Of a DNA stretch of 64,000 nucleotides, positions 35,713 through 44,826 are shown in pieces. The DNA comes from Roseovarius sp. 217 (lineage in GTDB: Bacteria; Pseudomonadota; Alphaproteobacteria; Rhodobacterales; Rhodobacteraceae). The stretch covers positions 856,375-920,374 of the forward strand of contig NZ_CH902584.1 of NCBI RefSeq assembly GCF_000152845.1, written 5' to 3'. Numbering within the stretch: position 1 is the first letter of the stretch; every line of letters begins with the position of its first letter. The translations under genes were made by a program, and so were the position numbers. The notes below the pieces were generated by a model that had not been told where the DNA came from, ran no database searches, and saw nothing but the letters and a program-made list of their open reading frames with translations.

Positions 35713-36369
35713 TTAGCTTTGCATTCGCTTTGCTTCAATTTTGCCCGCGGTGTTTAGACCACGAGAGGCATTTCTGTTAGTCCAATACCAACCGCGCATG
35801 GATTGGAAGTCGGGGGCTATCTCAACATGAGCAGCGCCGAAGTGAGTCTGCTCGTCACTCGGTTTTGGCGCCGGTGTCTCGTTCCTGAAAACGTACGTGA
35901 GCGTGAACCGGCCCGTATCACGATCTTTTCTCGGCTCGACAACAAGTGTGTTTGAGGTTGAGTAGCGGTCATCAGAATCGAAACGGATGAAGAGCCGGAA
36001 CCAGTTCTGAACGATCTCAAATTCTCCGGGCACCGGTGTTCTTATGGTCTGTAGGTCAGTGTTCGCAAAATCCGGATGGTACGCGGCCATCGCGGCGATG
36101 TTTGAATGGATTTCAGTTCCCCAACGCCCGTTTAGATCGGGGAAGACCCACCTGTTTAGTTGCGGGATACGAGCCCAGACCTTGCGCCACAGAGGGGTTG
36201 CTCCGACCACTAGACTGATGAGACCGAAGGTGGCCGGTGTCGTATAGATTACACGCATGACTTCCGAGGCCGTCTCCGGTCGGATCAGCACCGCGTTGAC
36301 GGCGAGGCTCACCCCGAACAGGATGAACAGGACCCAAATCAACGCTATTTTGTCTAAAACTCTGTACAA
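35713..36369 (-). CDS. CBASS effector Cap15-like (2TM beta-barrel)
   Basis: This 218-residue protein has two N-terminal membrane helices (LIWVLFILFGVSLAVNAVLI and FGLISLVVGATPLW) and then a beta-rich domain beginning FPDLNGRWGTEIHS and ending with GWYWTNRNASRGL. That is the order of the S-2TM-beta family (Cap15), which binds a cyclic nucleotide and oligomerises in the inner membrane to kill the infected cell. It is transcribed away from the cyclase, sharing the 86-bp region 36370-36455. The TTG start has GAGG about 10 nt upstream. Family is known for CBASS; the ligand is inferred to be the product of the neighbouring cyclase. Confidence 0.78.
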   Translation of the reverse strand: MYRVLDKIALIWVLFILFGVSLAVNAVLIRPETASEVMRVIYTTPATFGLISLVVGATPLWRKVWARIPQLNRWVFPDLNGRWGTEIHSNIAAMAAYHPDFANTDLQTIRTPVPGEFEIVQNWFRLFIRFDSDDRYSTSNTLVVEPRKDRDTGRFTLTYVFRNETPAPKPSDEQTHFGAAHVEIAPDFQSMRGWYWTNRNASRGLNTAGKIEAKRMQS

Positions 36370-36393
36370 CCGCTAGAATCCTCAAGATCTGGT

Positions 36394-36429
36394 TTGTTTT
36401 CTGCCCGCCCATCCTATATGATGTAGGAT
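36394..36429 (+). promoter_or_regulatory. Promoter of the CBASS cyclase with overlapping dyad
   Basis: TTGTTT (36394-36399) and TATGAT (36417-36422) are separated by 17 bp. A perfect dyad ATCCTA (36411-36416) / TAGGAT (36424-36429) encloses the -10 element, so a bound repressor would block the promoter. The same region must hold the leftward promoter of the Cap15-like gene. Confidence 0.5.
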
Positions 36430-36455
36430 AACATGTCACGAACTCGGTGGGTCCT

Positions 36456-37670
36456 ATGTCAACGATGAATGCCCATGCTCTCTTTCTCGGCGCGAACACG
36501 ACCGCGTCCTACCATCAGGCCATCTTGCTGCCAGATGAGACGCGCCGCACATTGTTACAGGCCGACCGGAAGCTTCGCGCCGCCATACGCCGTGACGCCG
36601 CCGAAGCCGTTCAGTTCGGCAAACAGATGGCACTCGCCACCGACGCCTATCGCGCCTCTAAGCAAGCGCCGCCGACACTTGAAGTTCGCTTCCTTCTCCA
36701 AGGGGGCCTTGCCTATGACACCGCTGTCGAACCGGCCATCATACCGCCGCAGCAATGCGACCGCGACACGGGCGTCTACGTCAAGACTTCGTTCTTGGCC
36801 CGTCAGGAACCTAGTCTTGCCGCTAAGAAGTTCTTCGATCTGGTCGAGAATGCCATCAAGGCTCTGTGTGATGCCGAAGGCTGGACGATTAAGAAGAAGA
36901 GCACCTGCGTGCGGGTAGAGCTCAACCCGTTCATGCATATCGATTACCCGCTCTACGCGATCCCCGATGATGCCTTCGAGACCTTGGAAAAGAGCCTTCG
37001 CGATGCAACCGGCGAAACATTGGTGAACGCCGCATCCCAGATGCTCACTCTGATGGACCGGCATCGCACTCTTCGCATCCCCTCAGACCGGATCATGCTC
37101 GCCCACCGCGAAGAGGGTTGGGTGCAGTCCGATCCCCGCGCCCTTCATGACTGGTTCGAAGAACAGTTCTCACGCTACGGGCCACAAGTCCGGCGCCAGA
37201 GCCGATACTTCAAGGGATGGCGCGATTTTGCCTTCGAGCAAGACGGGCCGTCTTCGGTTGCCCTTATGGTCTGTATCGCCAACTGCTACCGCGACGGCCT
37301 TGTCTCTGCCGACGAGACGCGAGACGACTTGGCCTTTCATCAGGTCGCCGGTGCGCTTTCCGATTTGATGCGCGATCCGATCCAGAACCCGGTCTTGGAC
37401 GTGCCGAGCGCCCTCAATGACTGGGACGACATCGAGCGTGCCCGCTATCGCAGCGCCGCGAACCAACTGCACGATACTGTAGGAACAGCGCTGAACGGGC
37501 ATTACTTGCGAGACCTTACCGTACAGCGCCTTCAAAGTGCGCTCGGGCGGCGCGTGCCGAACCGGCCCGATCTTGTCAAAGCTCATAGCAAGGTGCCCGA
37601 GATCGCCGCCCCTGCGACGATTATCTCCAGCGCACCGCTCAAGACCACAGCGCGCACGACTTCGGGGTGA
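36456..37670 (+). CDS. CD-NTase (DncV-like cyclic-dinucleotide synthase) of CBASS
   Basis: This protein of about 404 residues has the nucleotidyltransferase core LLQGGLAYDT (the usual GS motif reads GG), CDRDTGVYV with two catalytic Asp, and HIDYPLYAI with the third Asp. The rest is helical, as in DncV-type synthases. The C-terminus ends in ARTTSG, a terminal Gly suited to activation and ligation by Cap2. ATG 36456 follows GGTGGG; a GTG at 36447 is in frame. It overlaps the cap2 gene by 1-4 nt. Product nucleotide cannot be read from sequence. Confidence 0.82.
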   Translation: MSTMNAHALFLGANTTASYHQAILLPDETRRTLLQADRKLRAAIRRDAAEAVQFGKQMALATDAYRASKQAPPTLEVRFLLQGGLAYDTAVEPAIIPPQQCDRDTGVYVKTSFLARQEPSLAAKKFFDLVENAIKALCDAEGWTIKKKSTCVRVELNPFMHIDYPLYAIPDDAFETLEKSLRDATGETLVNAASQMLTLMDRHRTLRIPSDRIMLAHREEGWVQSDPRALHDWFEEQFSRYGPQVRRQSRYFKGWRDFAFEQDGPSSVALMVCIANCYRDGLVSADETRDDLAFHQVAGALSDLMRDPIQNPVLDVPSALNDWDDIERARYRSAANQLHDTVGTALNGHYLRDLTVQRLQSALGRRVPNRPDLVKAHSKVPEIAAPATIISSAPLKTTARTTSG

Positions 37671-39322
37671 TGGACGCTTGGGAGCGCGTGCGTGAGGTTC
37701 TTGCCGGACACGGTTTTACGCTCGTGCCCGGGTCCGGGCGGGATCGGTATCAGGGCCAGATTAAGGTTGGCTCGGTGCCAGTATCCTTAGAGATCGAGAT
37801 CGCCGATTACGACTTTCTTGACTTGCCGAAAGTCCGCGTTCTAAAGCGCGAAGCTCTTCCTAAGCGCCTCACCGGGCATATCGTTAGTGACGGCACCCTA
37901 TGCTACGCGGACAAGGCTACGTTCTTGCTTGACCGCTACCAGCCAGATCGCAGCGTTGTATCCTGTCTTGAGCAGGCCCGCACAACTCTCAACACGTTAC
38001 TTCACGGCAACCCTAGCGTAGCCTACATGGCTGAGCTGGCTGCCTATTGGAGCGCCACGCCGTATTGCCTTGTTGATAAACAGTCGGGCTTGACACGCTG
38101 TGTGTTCGGGGTTTGTGCGTTTCGGAACGGTCCGCAAATCCTCATCGCAGGAAAAAACGAAGAGCGCCTTCAAGCTTGGACTAAAAAGGCCGGAGGGACA
38201 TTCACCAAGACCTTCGAAGCGCCTGTTGTACACGCTATTGATGCAATCCGACCGCCATCTTCCGGGACGCTTACGCTGGAAGGCGTGACCGACTGGCTTC
38301 AGCCGCAAACGGGAATTGCACGATCATTAATAGATCTTGGCATTGGTAAGGGCAAGGAAAGACCTGCGCTCTTGATCGCAGCTTCGAATGCGATCATTGG
38401 GTTCCGCGCGGAAAAAACCCCGCTTATTAAGAAATCGGAGCAAGGGGGATTTCGGGCGTCTGCACTACCCGGTCTCTGGAAAAAAGAGGCCGGACGAGCG
38501 CGCTTGGAGACCTTCCACTGCGTGCCTGCCAGCCATGATGAAATCACGGCACGTAATCTCGATATGGCCGCGCCGCTGACAGGACGGCGGCTGGCCATGA
38601 TCGGGTGCGGAACCATTGGCGGCTATCTCGCCCGTGCGCTTGTGCAGCTTGGTGCGGGGCAAGGTACGGCGTTGCTGCTTATCGACCATGATAACCTCAA
38701 GCCGGAAAATCTCGGGCGGCACATCCTGGGCGCTCGCCATCTTTGGCGAAATAAAGCCGTGGCCTTGATAGACCAACTCGGAAGCGATTTTCCGGATGCA
38801 AAGCTTGAGGCCGTCGCCGCGCGCGCGCAGGGCACTTTTGACCGGCTTGCAGGCTATGATCTGGTCATCGATGCAACGGGCGATGAACAGTTCTCCGATG
38901 CGCTGAATGCATTCGCGCTTTCGCGGATCGGAGCCGCTGAACGCTTTCCGAAGACGCTTTTCACCATGCTCTTTGGCAACGGATTGGCCGCGCAAAGCTA
39001 TCTCGCAAGATGGGAGACGGGGAAGGCCTGCTATCGCTGTCTCAAGCCCCGTTTCGAGGGCGAGTGGCGCTTTAACCCGCTTAGGCCAGAGTCCAAGGAA
39101 ACTGGTGTTGCTGTTCGTCCGTGCGCTCAAGGCTCATTCGTCCCCTATGCGGTTCCAGCATCCATGCAAGCAGCAGCGCTGGCCGCTTCCCACGCAAGTG
39201 AAGTCTTCTTGGATCGATACGATTATGATTTGCGTACGGTTCGGGTAGACCCATCAGCTACGGTCCAAGTTCCATTCAGGAACATTGAACGAGCAAAAAT
39301 CTGTTCAGCTTGCTCTACTTGA
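37670..39322 (+). CDS. cap2: Cap2 E2-E1 ubiquitin-transferase-like protein
   Basis: This protein of about 550 residues couples the CD-NTase to target molecules. The N-terminal E2-like domain has HIVSDGTLCYAD with a candidate catalytic Cys near residue 78. The C-terminal E1/ThiF-like adenylation domain has MIGCGTIGGYLARALVQLG (nucleotide-binding loop) and IDHDNLKPENLGRH, and four Cys (CYRCLKPR, CSACST) that likely bind zinc. Fits type II CBASS. The usual Cap3 (JAB isopeptidase) gene, which would reverse the ligation, is not found downstream within the element. ATG overlaps the cyclase stop (TGATG). Confidence 0.85.
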   Translation: MDAWERVREVLAGHGFTLVPGSGRDRYQGQIKVGSVPVSLEIEIADYDFLDLPKVRVLKREALPKRLTGHIVSDGTLCYADKATFLLDRYQPDRSVVSCLEQARTTLNTLLHGNPSVAYMAELAAYWSATPYCLVDKQSGLTRCVFGVCAFRNGPQILIAGKNEERLQAWTKKAGGTFTKTFEAPVVHAIDAIRPPSSGTLTLEGVTDWLQPQTGIARSLIDLGIGKGKERPALLIAASNAIIGFRAEKTPLIKKSEQGGFRASALPGLWKKEAGRARLETFHCVPASHDEITARNLDMAAPLTGRRLAMIGCGTIGGYLARALVQLGAGQGTALLLIDHDNLKPENLGRHILGARHLWRNKAVALIDQLGSDFPDAKLEAVAARAQGTFDRLAGYDLVIDATGDEQFSDALNAFALSRIGAAERFPKTLFTMLFGNGLAAQSYLARWETGKACYRCLKPRFEGEWRFNPLRPESKETGVAVRPCAQGSFVPYAVPASMQAAALAASHASEVFLDRYDYDLRTVRVDPSATVQVPFRNIERAKICSACST

Positions 39323-39726
39323 GTCGAATGCCCCCTGAGGGCCGTCCGCTTTTGGGAACAGTTTTGTCCCACGGCACCACCTTCAGCTAACAATGCCGCG
39401 TGAAGCACGAACGGCAGTATGCGGGATCGATCATCAGCGCTTGAGGGCAGCTTAGTGCCGTTCTCACGCGTCTTTCAGGCGCATAGATCGAGGATGCTGT
39501 ACCAGTCCAAGCACTACAGATAACCCAATCATGAACGAAGTTGCGAGTCCACTAGCGTGGCGACTTTGGCCTGCCGACGGTAAAACTGGTAGCCACCATA
39601 ATTCGCGCCCGTAGCGAATGGCCGACCTGACGGGCCGCGCCGCAGCATAGCCTACCGGCATCGGGCGGCAGCTCTGGGTCGGTTATACCCAAGCAGCCCA
39701 ACGTCTTGGGCGTGTTGCAAACCATC
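39323..39726. other. No recognisable gene
   Basis: About 400 bp between convergent genes, with only short overlapping frames. No Cap3/JAB-like sequence was seen here on either strand. Confidence 0.45.
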
Positions 39727-40494
39727 TCAGTGAATGGATCTTGGTGGCAGGATGTCGTCGGTATCGAGGTTGAGCGCGCTGCGCCAGAGCGGGGTCTTGA
39801 ACACATGACACACGTGCCTTCTAGTGCCGTCTTCGCGGGTCTCGATCAGCAATCCCGCCCATTCGAGCGGCCGCAGCACGCAAGATGAGAACGCAGCCAT
39901 CTCTAGCCACCCTGCGGTGCGCCAATCTTGCGGCTCACCGTAGAAGGTTTCGAACAAGGCGGCCTCGGTCGTGCCATGATCGGCCTCTACGTTGATCACG
40001 TTCAGCCAGACGTCCCATTTTCCGAACGGGCGGTTGTCGAAGCGCGCATAGGACGCGTGATCGATCCGGAGAACGAAGTATGGGATCAGCTCAGCAAACA
40101 GACGGCCAGGGGCTTGCGCCATCTCTACACCACGCTTGGTCAGCCGAAACTCACCCTTGTAGTGACGTCCCAAGCGCAGCGAAATCAGCAGGAAATGCAG
40201 AACCTCAAGCGGGGGAAACTCATATTCATTGATCACCTTGTTGTAGCGGAACATCTCTTCGGCGCTTTTACCGGGCCAGTCGAAATGCTCGACGGCCCAA
40301 TGGACGAAGATGCGCTTGAAGGCTTTGGTTTTGGTCATACCGATTGATCCATGCTCCTGTGCATATTGCAGGGTCAGAAGAGCGCCCCGAAGTAGCGGAG
40401 AATGCACGAGGTCAGGATGGTCATCGGCGAGAGTGCGGAATTCGATCATGGCAGGACGTTGCCACAGGCCGCGCTGCAGTTCCATACGGTCCAT
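39727..40494 (-). CDS. Hypothetical protein (255 aa)
   Basis: The frame looks coding, with TKTKAFKRIFVHWAVEHFDW, RYNKVINEYEFPPLEVLHFL, LRLGRHYKGEFRLTKRG and FKTPLWRSALNLDTDDIL. The middle part suggests a winged-helix-like or helical fold, but I recognise no named family. Starts possible at 40494 or at an in-frame ATG at 40452 (MIEFRTLADDHPD). Confidence 0.6.
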   Translation of the reverse strand: MDRMELQRGLWQRPAMIEFRTLADDHPDLVHSPLLRGALLTLQYAQEHGSIGMTKTKAFKRIFVHWAVEHFDWPGKSAEEMFRYNKVINEYEFPPLEVLHFLLISLRLGRHYKGEFRLTKRGVEMAQAPGRLFAELIPYFVLRIDHASYARFDNRPFGKWDVWLNVINVEADHGTTEAALFETFYGEPQDWRTAGWLEMAAFSSCVLRPLEWAGLLIETREDGTRRHVCHVFKTPLWRSALNLDTDDILPPRSIH

Positions 40495-41227
40495 ATAGAG
40501 TGAATTAACGCGTCACGAGATTTTACTCTTGCCGCGCATGGCTTTTAAGACGAGCCGCTCTGCGGCTTGTCGGCTTATCTCCGAAAGACAGTTGTGGGAC
40601 GTCCCATCTCTTTTTTATGAGGAGTGCCGCCACGGCTACCTGACTGCAGCACATGGCGCGCTTTGACGTTACCAAGCTCCCATAGATGATCCTCGCTCCG
40701 ACCAATATCGCCGCCAAGCTCCTCTCCCCCATGCCTCATCCATGCTGACAAAGCGCCTCACCACGTCTTCCTATTACGGTCCTTCAGCACGCTCGATGCA
40801 TAAAAAGTGTCAAGGAATAGCGCCCGGCGCTCTGGGGTGGTCCATGACTGCGATCCGCATGTCTAGACGAAGTGACGATGCGCCTGACATTGCGTTACGG
40901 TGCGAGCGTTTCTCCCGGCCTGCTCTCGTGGTTCCGTTTTGACGTTTCTGTTTATTTTTTTGGCATTTCAGATCGACAATGTTTCCATCAAAGTCCAGAA
41001 AAACGTCATTTCCGATTAATTTTGTCAACTTAAGGTAAACTTAGCGACAACCTTTCATGCCCATGCTGGGCAATTTCAGGGGCATTTTGCCCTCAATTCG
41101 CGACGCAAAGGTTTCCCACTATTCTCATCAGGTAAACCTTTGGCAACCTTGCGCACCTCTTATGTTGGGACCCGGCGAGGAACAACGCTCCAGCCATTCC
41201 TCGCAGCGGATTCACACCGACTCCTGC
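40495..41227. other. No recognisable gene
   Basis: About 730 bp. Short frames on both strands lack ribosome sites or motifs. It may be remnant sequence between cargo modules. Confidence 0.4.
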
Positions 41228-41368
41228 CTACGCCCTCCTAGCCTCACAGATACGCCGCAAAAGCTGCACGCGCCGCAGGGTCGGAGCGGGGTCGCGGTCC
41301 AGACTGATCATCCGCAGGAATTCGACCCAACTGCGTTCGTTCTCAGTGAGATCTTTCATCTGTAGCAT
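41228..41368 (-). CDS. Small protein coupled to the HTH regulator (46 aa)
   Basis: ATG at 41368 lies 5 bp after the stop of the HTH gene, with GGTGAG straddling that stop as ribosome site. The product (KDLTENERSWVEFLRMISL, then TLRRVQLLRRICEARRA) is helical and basic at the end. Pattern and coupling suggest a genuine partner protein of the HTH regulator. I have seen similar small partners next to XRE proteins but cannot name a family. Confidence 0.6.
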   Translation of the reverse strand: MLQMKDLTENERSWVEFLRMISLDRDPAPTLRRVQLLRRICEARRA

Positions 41369-41373
41369 CTCGC

Positions 41374-41775
41374 TCACCTCCCGAAGATCACATTGAGGGC
41401 CGCCTGCGCGCGGCTGGTCAGGCGCGGATCGCTGTTGTCAGAGGCGTCGCGGATCGCCTTGATCCAGCCCAGTTCGTTTTCTGTGATGGGTTCACCGAAG
41501 ACTTCGATCAGCGCGACCGCGGCGGTCCGGCCAATCGCTTGCTCCAGCCCGAGGCGCATCAAGAATGCCGGGTCCACCTCCAAAGCACGCGCCATGGAGG
41601 GCACACGGTCAAGCGCGAGCTTGCTGGCACCACTCTTGATCATGCTGATAACATTCGGGTTCACGAAACCTGCCTGCGCGGCGATCTCGGCCTGCGTTTT
41701 CCTGGTTCTCAACTCTAAAATGCGGCGCTCGACAAACTGCGCCAACTGCGTGCCTTCATGCGGTTTCTTGGTCAT
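41374..41775 (-). CDS. XRE-family HTH transcriptional regulator
   Basis: This 133-residue protein has an HTH (TQAEIAAQAGFVNPNVISMI, residues about 25-45) preceded by FVERRILELRTRK and followed by a helical C-terminal domain (ENELGWIKAIRDASD). A XRE/Cro-like fold with a short sensor tail is typical of element-borne regulators. Start at 41775 (MTKKPHEGTQLAQF) is preferred over a longer in-frame start at 41823. It is followed at once by a small coupled ORF. Confidence 0.75.
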   Translation of the reverse strand: MTKKPHEGTQLAQFVERRILELRTRKTQAEIAAQAGFVNPNVISMIKSGASKLALDRVPSMARALEVDPAFLMRLGLEQAIGRTAAVALIEVFGEPITENELGWIKAIRDASDNSDPRLTSRAQAALNVIFGR

Positions 41776-42043
41776 CTTTGGGTCTCTCTCAATCTGATGC
41801 GCAGCACATGCTGCTGAATTCATTATAGAAATATATGAATGGGGCTGTTCGGCAGGATGAGAAAACGCGTGAGGCTCCGTCTCCTTAGTTTAATGGAACA
41901 TGGCCCGAATGTGATCTGGAGAAAGTCGGACTTCAGAGCGTTTTGGGGAGAGTTCATGCGGAATGCGTCAGCCTGCCGCATTGGTCCTCGGCGCTTCGTT
42001 CTAAGTCCACAACAAGGAAACCGTCAAAGAGGGAAAACGTAAA

Positions 42044-42127
42044 ATGTTCAAAGGCCTAGGAATTTCAATTGGTATCATTTGCGCAGGAATGCTGGGCCTA
42101 CCTGCGCTTATACTCGCCGCTCTTTAA
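42044..42127 (+). CDS. Possible hydrophobic micropeptide (27 aa)
   Basis: ATG-to-stop frame encoding MFKGLGISIGIICAGMLGLP then ALILAAL, a single hydrophobic segment. An AGAGGGAAAA purine run lies about 10 nt upstream. Such peptides act as membrane toxins or small regulators in other systems, but the frame is short and could arise by chance. Confidence 0.3.
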   Translation: MFKGLGISIGIICAGMLGLPALILAAL

Positions 42128-42359
42128 CACTGTTGACGGCAGAAAGAATGGCATCCTCAATGTCGGCGTGACAACAGCTCCCGACTGCAGCAGCTCAAGT
42201 CGGACAAGTCAGTTCTAAGGTGTGCACCTTACTCAATGTCGACGCTGAGTTTTAGGTCGGGCTGATCGGACAGGTCGGACAAGCCGTTAAAGCAAGCGGT
42301 GAGTAAAAAGGGGACCCGACTGGACCGCTTGCTCTCTTCTCTTGGTCACATTGATCCGG

Positions 42360-44165
42360 TCAAAGGGTCTTGAGGTGATCGATGTCCAGCCCTGGATAGG
42401 CGATGGTATTTATCAACTCGATACGTTTCTCTAGGAGGCCCTGAGGGATCATGCCGTATCTCCCAGTCATGGAAGTGTCACCATGGCCCATCAGAAATGT
42501 GAACTCATGATCAAGGTAGCCTGCTCGCCGAAGTGCATCAGCTGCGCCATGCCTGAACGAATATTGGCTGTAACCGCGACCTTTCTTGATACCCAAGCCA
42601 GATAGATATCGCGAAAACATTCTAGAGAAGTCAGCCATCATCTGGCCCCTCGGATTTCGCTTCGCCTCTGGGAAAAGGCGCGTCTGCCCAGACAACTTGA
42701 GTCTTGAGTGATAGTCTATGAGGCCAAGCTCAAGTAGCTGCTCGTGAACCGGCAGGATGCGTCGCGAATTATCGTTCTTGACGCTCTTGTCGCCTTCCCC
42801 GTCGTCCGTGATGTGCATGATCCACTGACCATGCTCCTCTCGGAGATCATCAATCGCCAACTGCCCAATCTCGCCCGGCCTTGCCCCTGAAAATAGCATG
42901 ATAAGCGGCACCCAGTATCGGTGATCCCTTATCATCACATTCCCAGGTTGTTTTATGAACCTTGGCTGATCATCTCTGCGGCACCCTGTAAACAAAGGTG
43001 ACCTGAAGATTACATTTAACTGCTCGGCACTGAATGTAAGGGTCTTGGAATGCTTTTCCTTGTTGAGCGTCATGCCATCCACAGGATTTTGGTCCAGATA
43101 GCCGTGGCTAACAAGCCACCTACAGAACGCACCTAGACTTGATAGATGACGGTTAACCGTGCGAGGTGTGATCGTTGGCTTTCCTACCTGTGCATTGTGC
43201 TGCACGGTCTGCTCAAAGGACATGCCTCTGAACACCTTACTTTCGGCGGCTTTGACTGGATATTTGAGGAGCAGCGCCTTCCATTCACGCACGTTCTTTT
43301 TGCTGATCAGTTTCACTGGATACGTGCTGCCGACAAATTGCGCGAACAAGCCAATATTCCGGCGCGCTTGGTTTAGCGTGTCAGCCTTCACCTGGTTGGG
43401 ATTTTCCGCCGAATAGAGCTCAAACACCTCGACAATACTCTCACCAGGTCCGGCCAGCACTCTCGCGCTTCCACTTGCCGGTTTCACGATCGGGTCTAGC
43501 GGGACGCCACTGTAGTCGCCTTCATCGCGCTCTTGTGCGCGCCTCAGCGCCTCTATCTCGGCGCGCATCATCATTCTGGCGAGGGCTTTTCTGTCAGGGG
43601 AGCCGCGCGTCAAAACTAGCTTGTTCCTCGCCAGAAACGCATCGACCTCATGCTCGATAAGTGCGGTCTCTCCGGTAGCCAAGTGCTTACGCAGAGCTGA
43701 CAGCTTGGCTTTACGCGCCTTGGCATCGACACTCTTCGCTCCTCGCAGGCAATCTTGGAGAACCTGCACCTCAAGCCCGGCATCGAGAAGTGCGAGCGGG
43801 TCATTTATGTCGATGCTTTCTTTCTGGACGTAGCCAACAGCGCGCTCAATCGCTTCATCAATGTCATTCTGTGTCGGCAGGTTCTGGCGGCGCGCCTCGT
43901 CACGCTCAACGCTATCGGTATAATGCTGCCACACGGCGAGTTCTAAATCAGCCTCAACGAGAGTGCGCTGTGCGCGAAGTAAATCGAACTCTCGCTGCCA
44001 TTGCTGGATCACAGGCCACAAACACCGCTTTGCGGTAGCCTCATCAGAGGTCTTCAGTGACTTCTTGAGGGTTGTCTTACCTACAACCGATACTAGGTCG
44101 CTCGGGACATCCATGCGCGCATAATAGACCGCGTTACGGCGCCACAAATACGTTTGTCTGCCCAT
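42360..44165 (-). CDS. int: Tyrosine-type site-specific integrase
   Basis: This recombinase of about 601 residues catalyses insertion at the tRNA-Gln 3' end. Catalytic motifs are the Arg in LFSGARPGEIGQL, the His-x-x-Arg equivalent in YSFRHGAADALRRAG, the His in MGHGDTSMTGRY and the Tyr in the same run. The N-terminus (GRQTYLWRRNAVYYARMDVP) matches the DUF6538-type module of proteobacterial integrases. The start at 44165 is preferred to the longer frame. It lies 110 bp inside the att copy at 44275, the normal placement. Confidence 0.92.
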   Translation of the reverse strand: MGRQTYLWRRNAVYYARMDVPSDLVSVVGKTTLKKSLKTSDEATAKRCLWPVIQQWQREFDLLRAQRTLVEADLELAVWQHYTDSVERDEARRQNLPTQNDIDEAIERAVGYVQKESIDINDPLALLDAGLEVQVLQDCLRGAKSVDAKARKAKLSALRKHLATGETALIEHEVDAFLARNKLVLTRGSPDRKALARMMMRAEIEALRRAQERDEGDYSGVPLDPIVKPASGSARVLAGPGESIVEVFELYSAENPNQVKADTLNQARRNIGLFAQFVGSTYPVKLISKKNVREWKALLLKYPVKAAESKVFRGMSFEQTVQHNAQVGKPTITPRTVNRHLSSLGAFCRWLVSHGYLDQNPVDGMTLNKEKHSKTLTFSAEQLNVIFRSPLFTGCRRDDQPRFIKQPGNVMIRDHRYWVPLIMLFSGARPGEIGQLAIDDLREEHGQWIMHITDDGEGDKSVKNDNSRRILPVHEQLLELGLIDYHSRLKLSGQTRLFPEAKRNPRGQMMADFSRMFSRYLSGLGIKKGRGYSQYSFRHGAADALRRAGYLDHEFTFLMGHGDTSMTGRYGMIPQGLLEKRIELINTIAYPGLDIDHLKTL

Positions 44166-44274
44166 CTCCGAACCAGCCCTCCGGAACACCACTCCGGAAC
44201 AGTTCTAGATAAATAAATGAAGCGAAGGCAATGGGTTATTTGAAAACAAGCACTTAGAAAAAGTTGGATTTTGT

Positions 44275-44291
44275 TCCTACCACCCCAGCCA
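44275..44291 (+). repeat. Attachment site, copy 2 (17 bp)
   Basis: TCCTACCACCCCAGCCA matches the 3' end of tRNA-Gln exactly (8627-8643). The next bases differ (GCTTCC instead of AGTCT), so copy 2 shares only the tRNA part. It marks the right edge of the large element and left edge of the small one. Confidence 0.88.
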
Positions 44292-44712
44292 GCTTCCTTA
44301 GACAGTTTGAAACAAAGGCCTCGGGGCCTCTCTAGGGCCAGAATTGCCCCCAATATTGCCCCTCCCTTAGGTGCCCGGTACCATGACCTAACTACGGTCA
44401 TCTTTAGGGGGCTACCTTGACGGGCTTTAGAGCGGTGGGGGAACCCCCTGAGAGGGATAGTTTTCCTAGATAAGATAGTACCCTTATAATAGGTATAAGT
44501 AATGAATAAGAAGTAAGAAGAAGAAAGGGAAAGGAAGTCTAAGAAGGGTCTATACTAGGGTCTCTAGGTAAGGTCTTGTCTTCCCCAAGGTCTTGGCCTC
44601 TCCTGCTACCAGTTTACCCTAGGGCTAAGGTTCCCGAATGCCAAAGATAGATAACCCCAGACACTCTAGACCCTTAGACGTACACCGGTGGTCAGAGCAC
44701 CCAGAGGTGAAG
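44292..44712. other. Left part of the small element, no gene seen
   Basis: About 420 bp between att copy 2 and the IS21 insertion, rich in short purine runs around 44460-44560. No coding frame with support, apart from the 5' end of the ORF interrupted by IS21. A similar purine-rich stretch recurs at 47820-47910, beyond att copy 3. Confidence 0.4.
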
Positions 44713-44826
44713 GTGTTGATTGTCACTGAGAACTGACCCGGCAACAGCAGAAATTGTCATTGAGAATTGACCCATGTGCAACCTTGCCCCGGCTTGAATC
44801 AGCTGGGGGCGCATGGAGTGATAGAC

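Larger units (their letters stand above)
8627..44291. mobile_element. tRNA-Gln-integrated genomic island (defence island), element 1
   Basis: The element is bounded by the tRNA-Gln 3' end and a 17-bp copy of it at 44275. The integrase gene lies at the right end, 110 bp from the att copy. The cargo is dominated by phage-defence families: a MORC/Z1/DUF4420/AIPR operon, an R-M-like group with Vsr, CBASS, and a radical SAM operon. Several blocks (around 20.2-22.1 kb and 30.1-35.7 kb) are visibly more A/T-rich than the flanks, suggesting stepwise assembly. No conjugation or phage structural genes were recognised, so mobility may depend on other elements. Confidence 0.85.

Noticed and set aside
39323..39726. 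Search for a Cap3/JAB gene after cap2
   Set aside because: No HxH-x-D JAMM motif found in any frame of this interval, so no Cap3 is claimed here.
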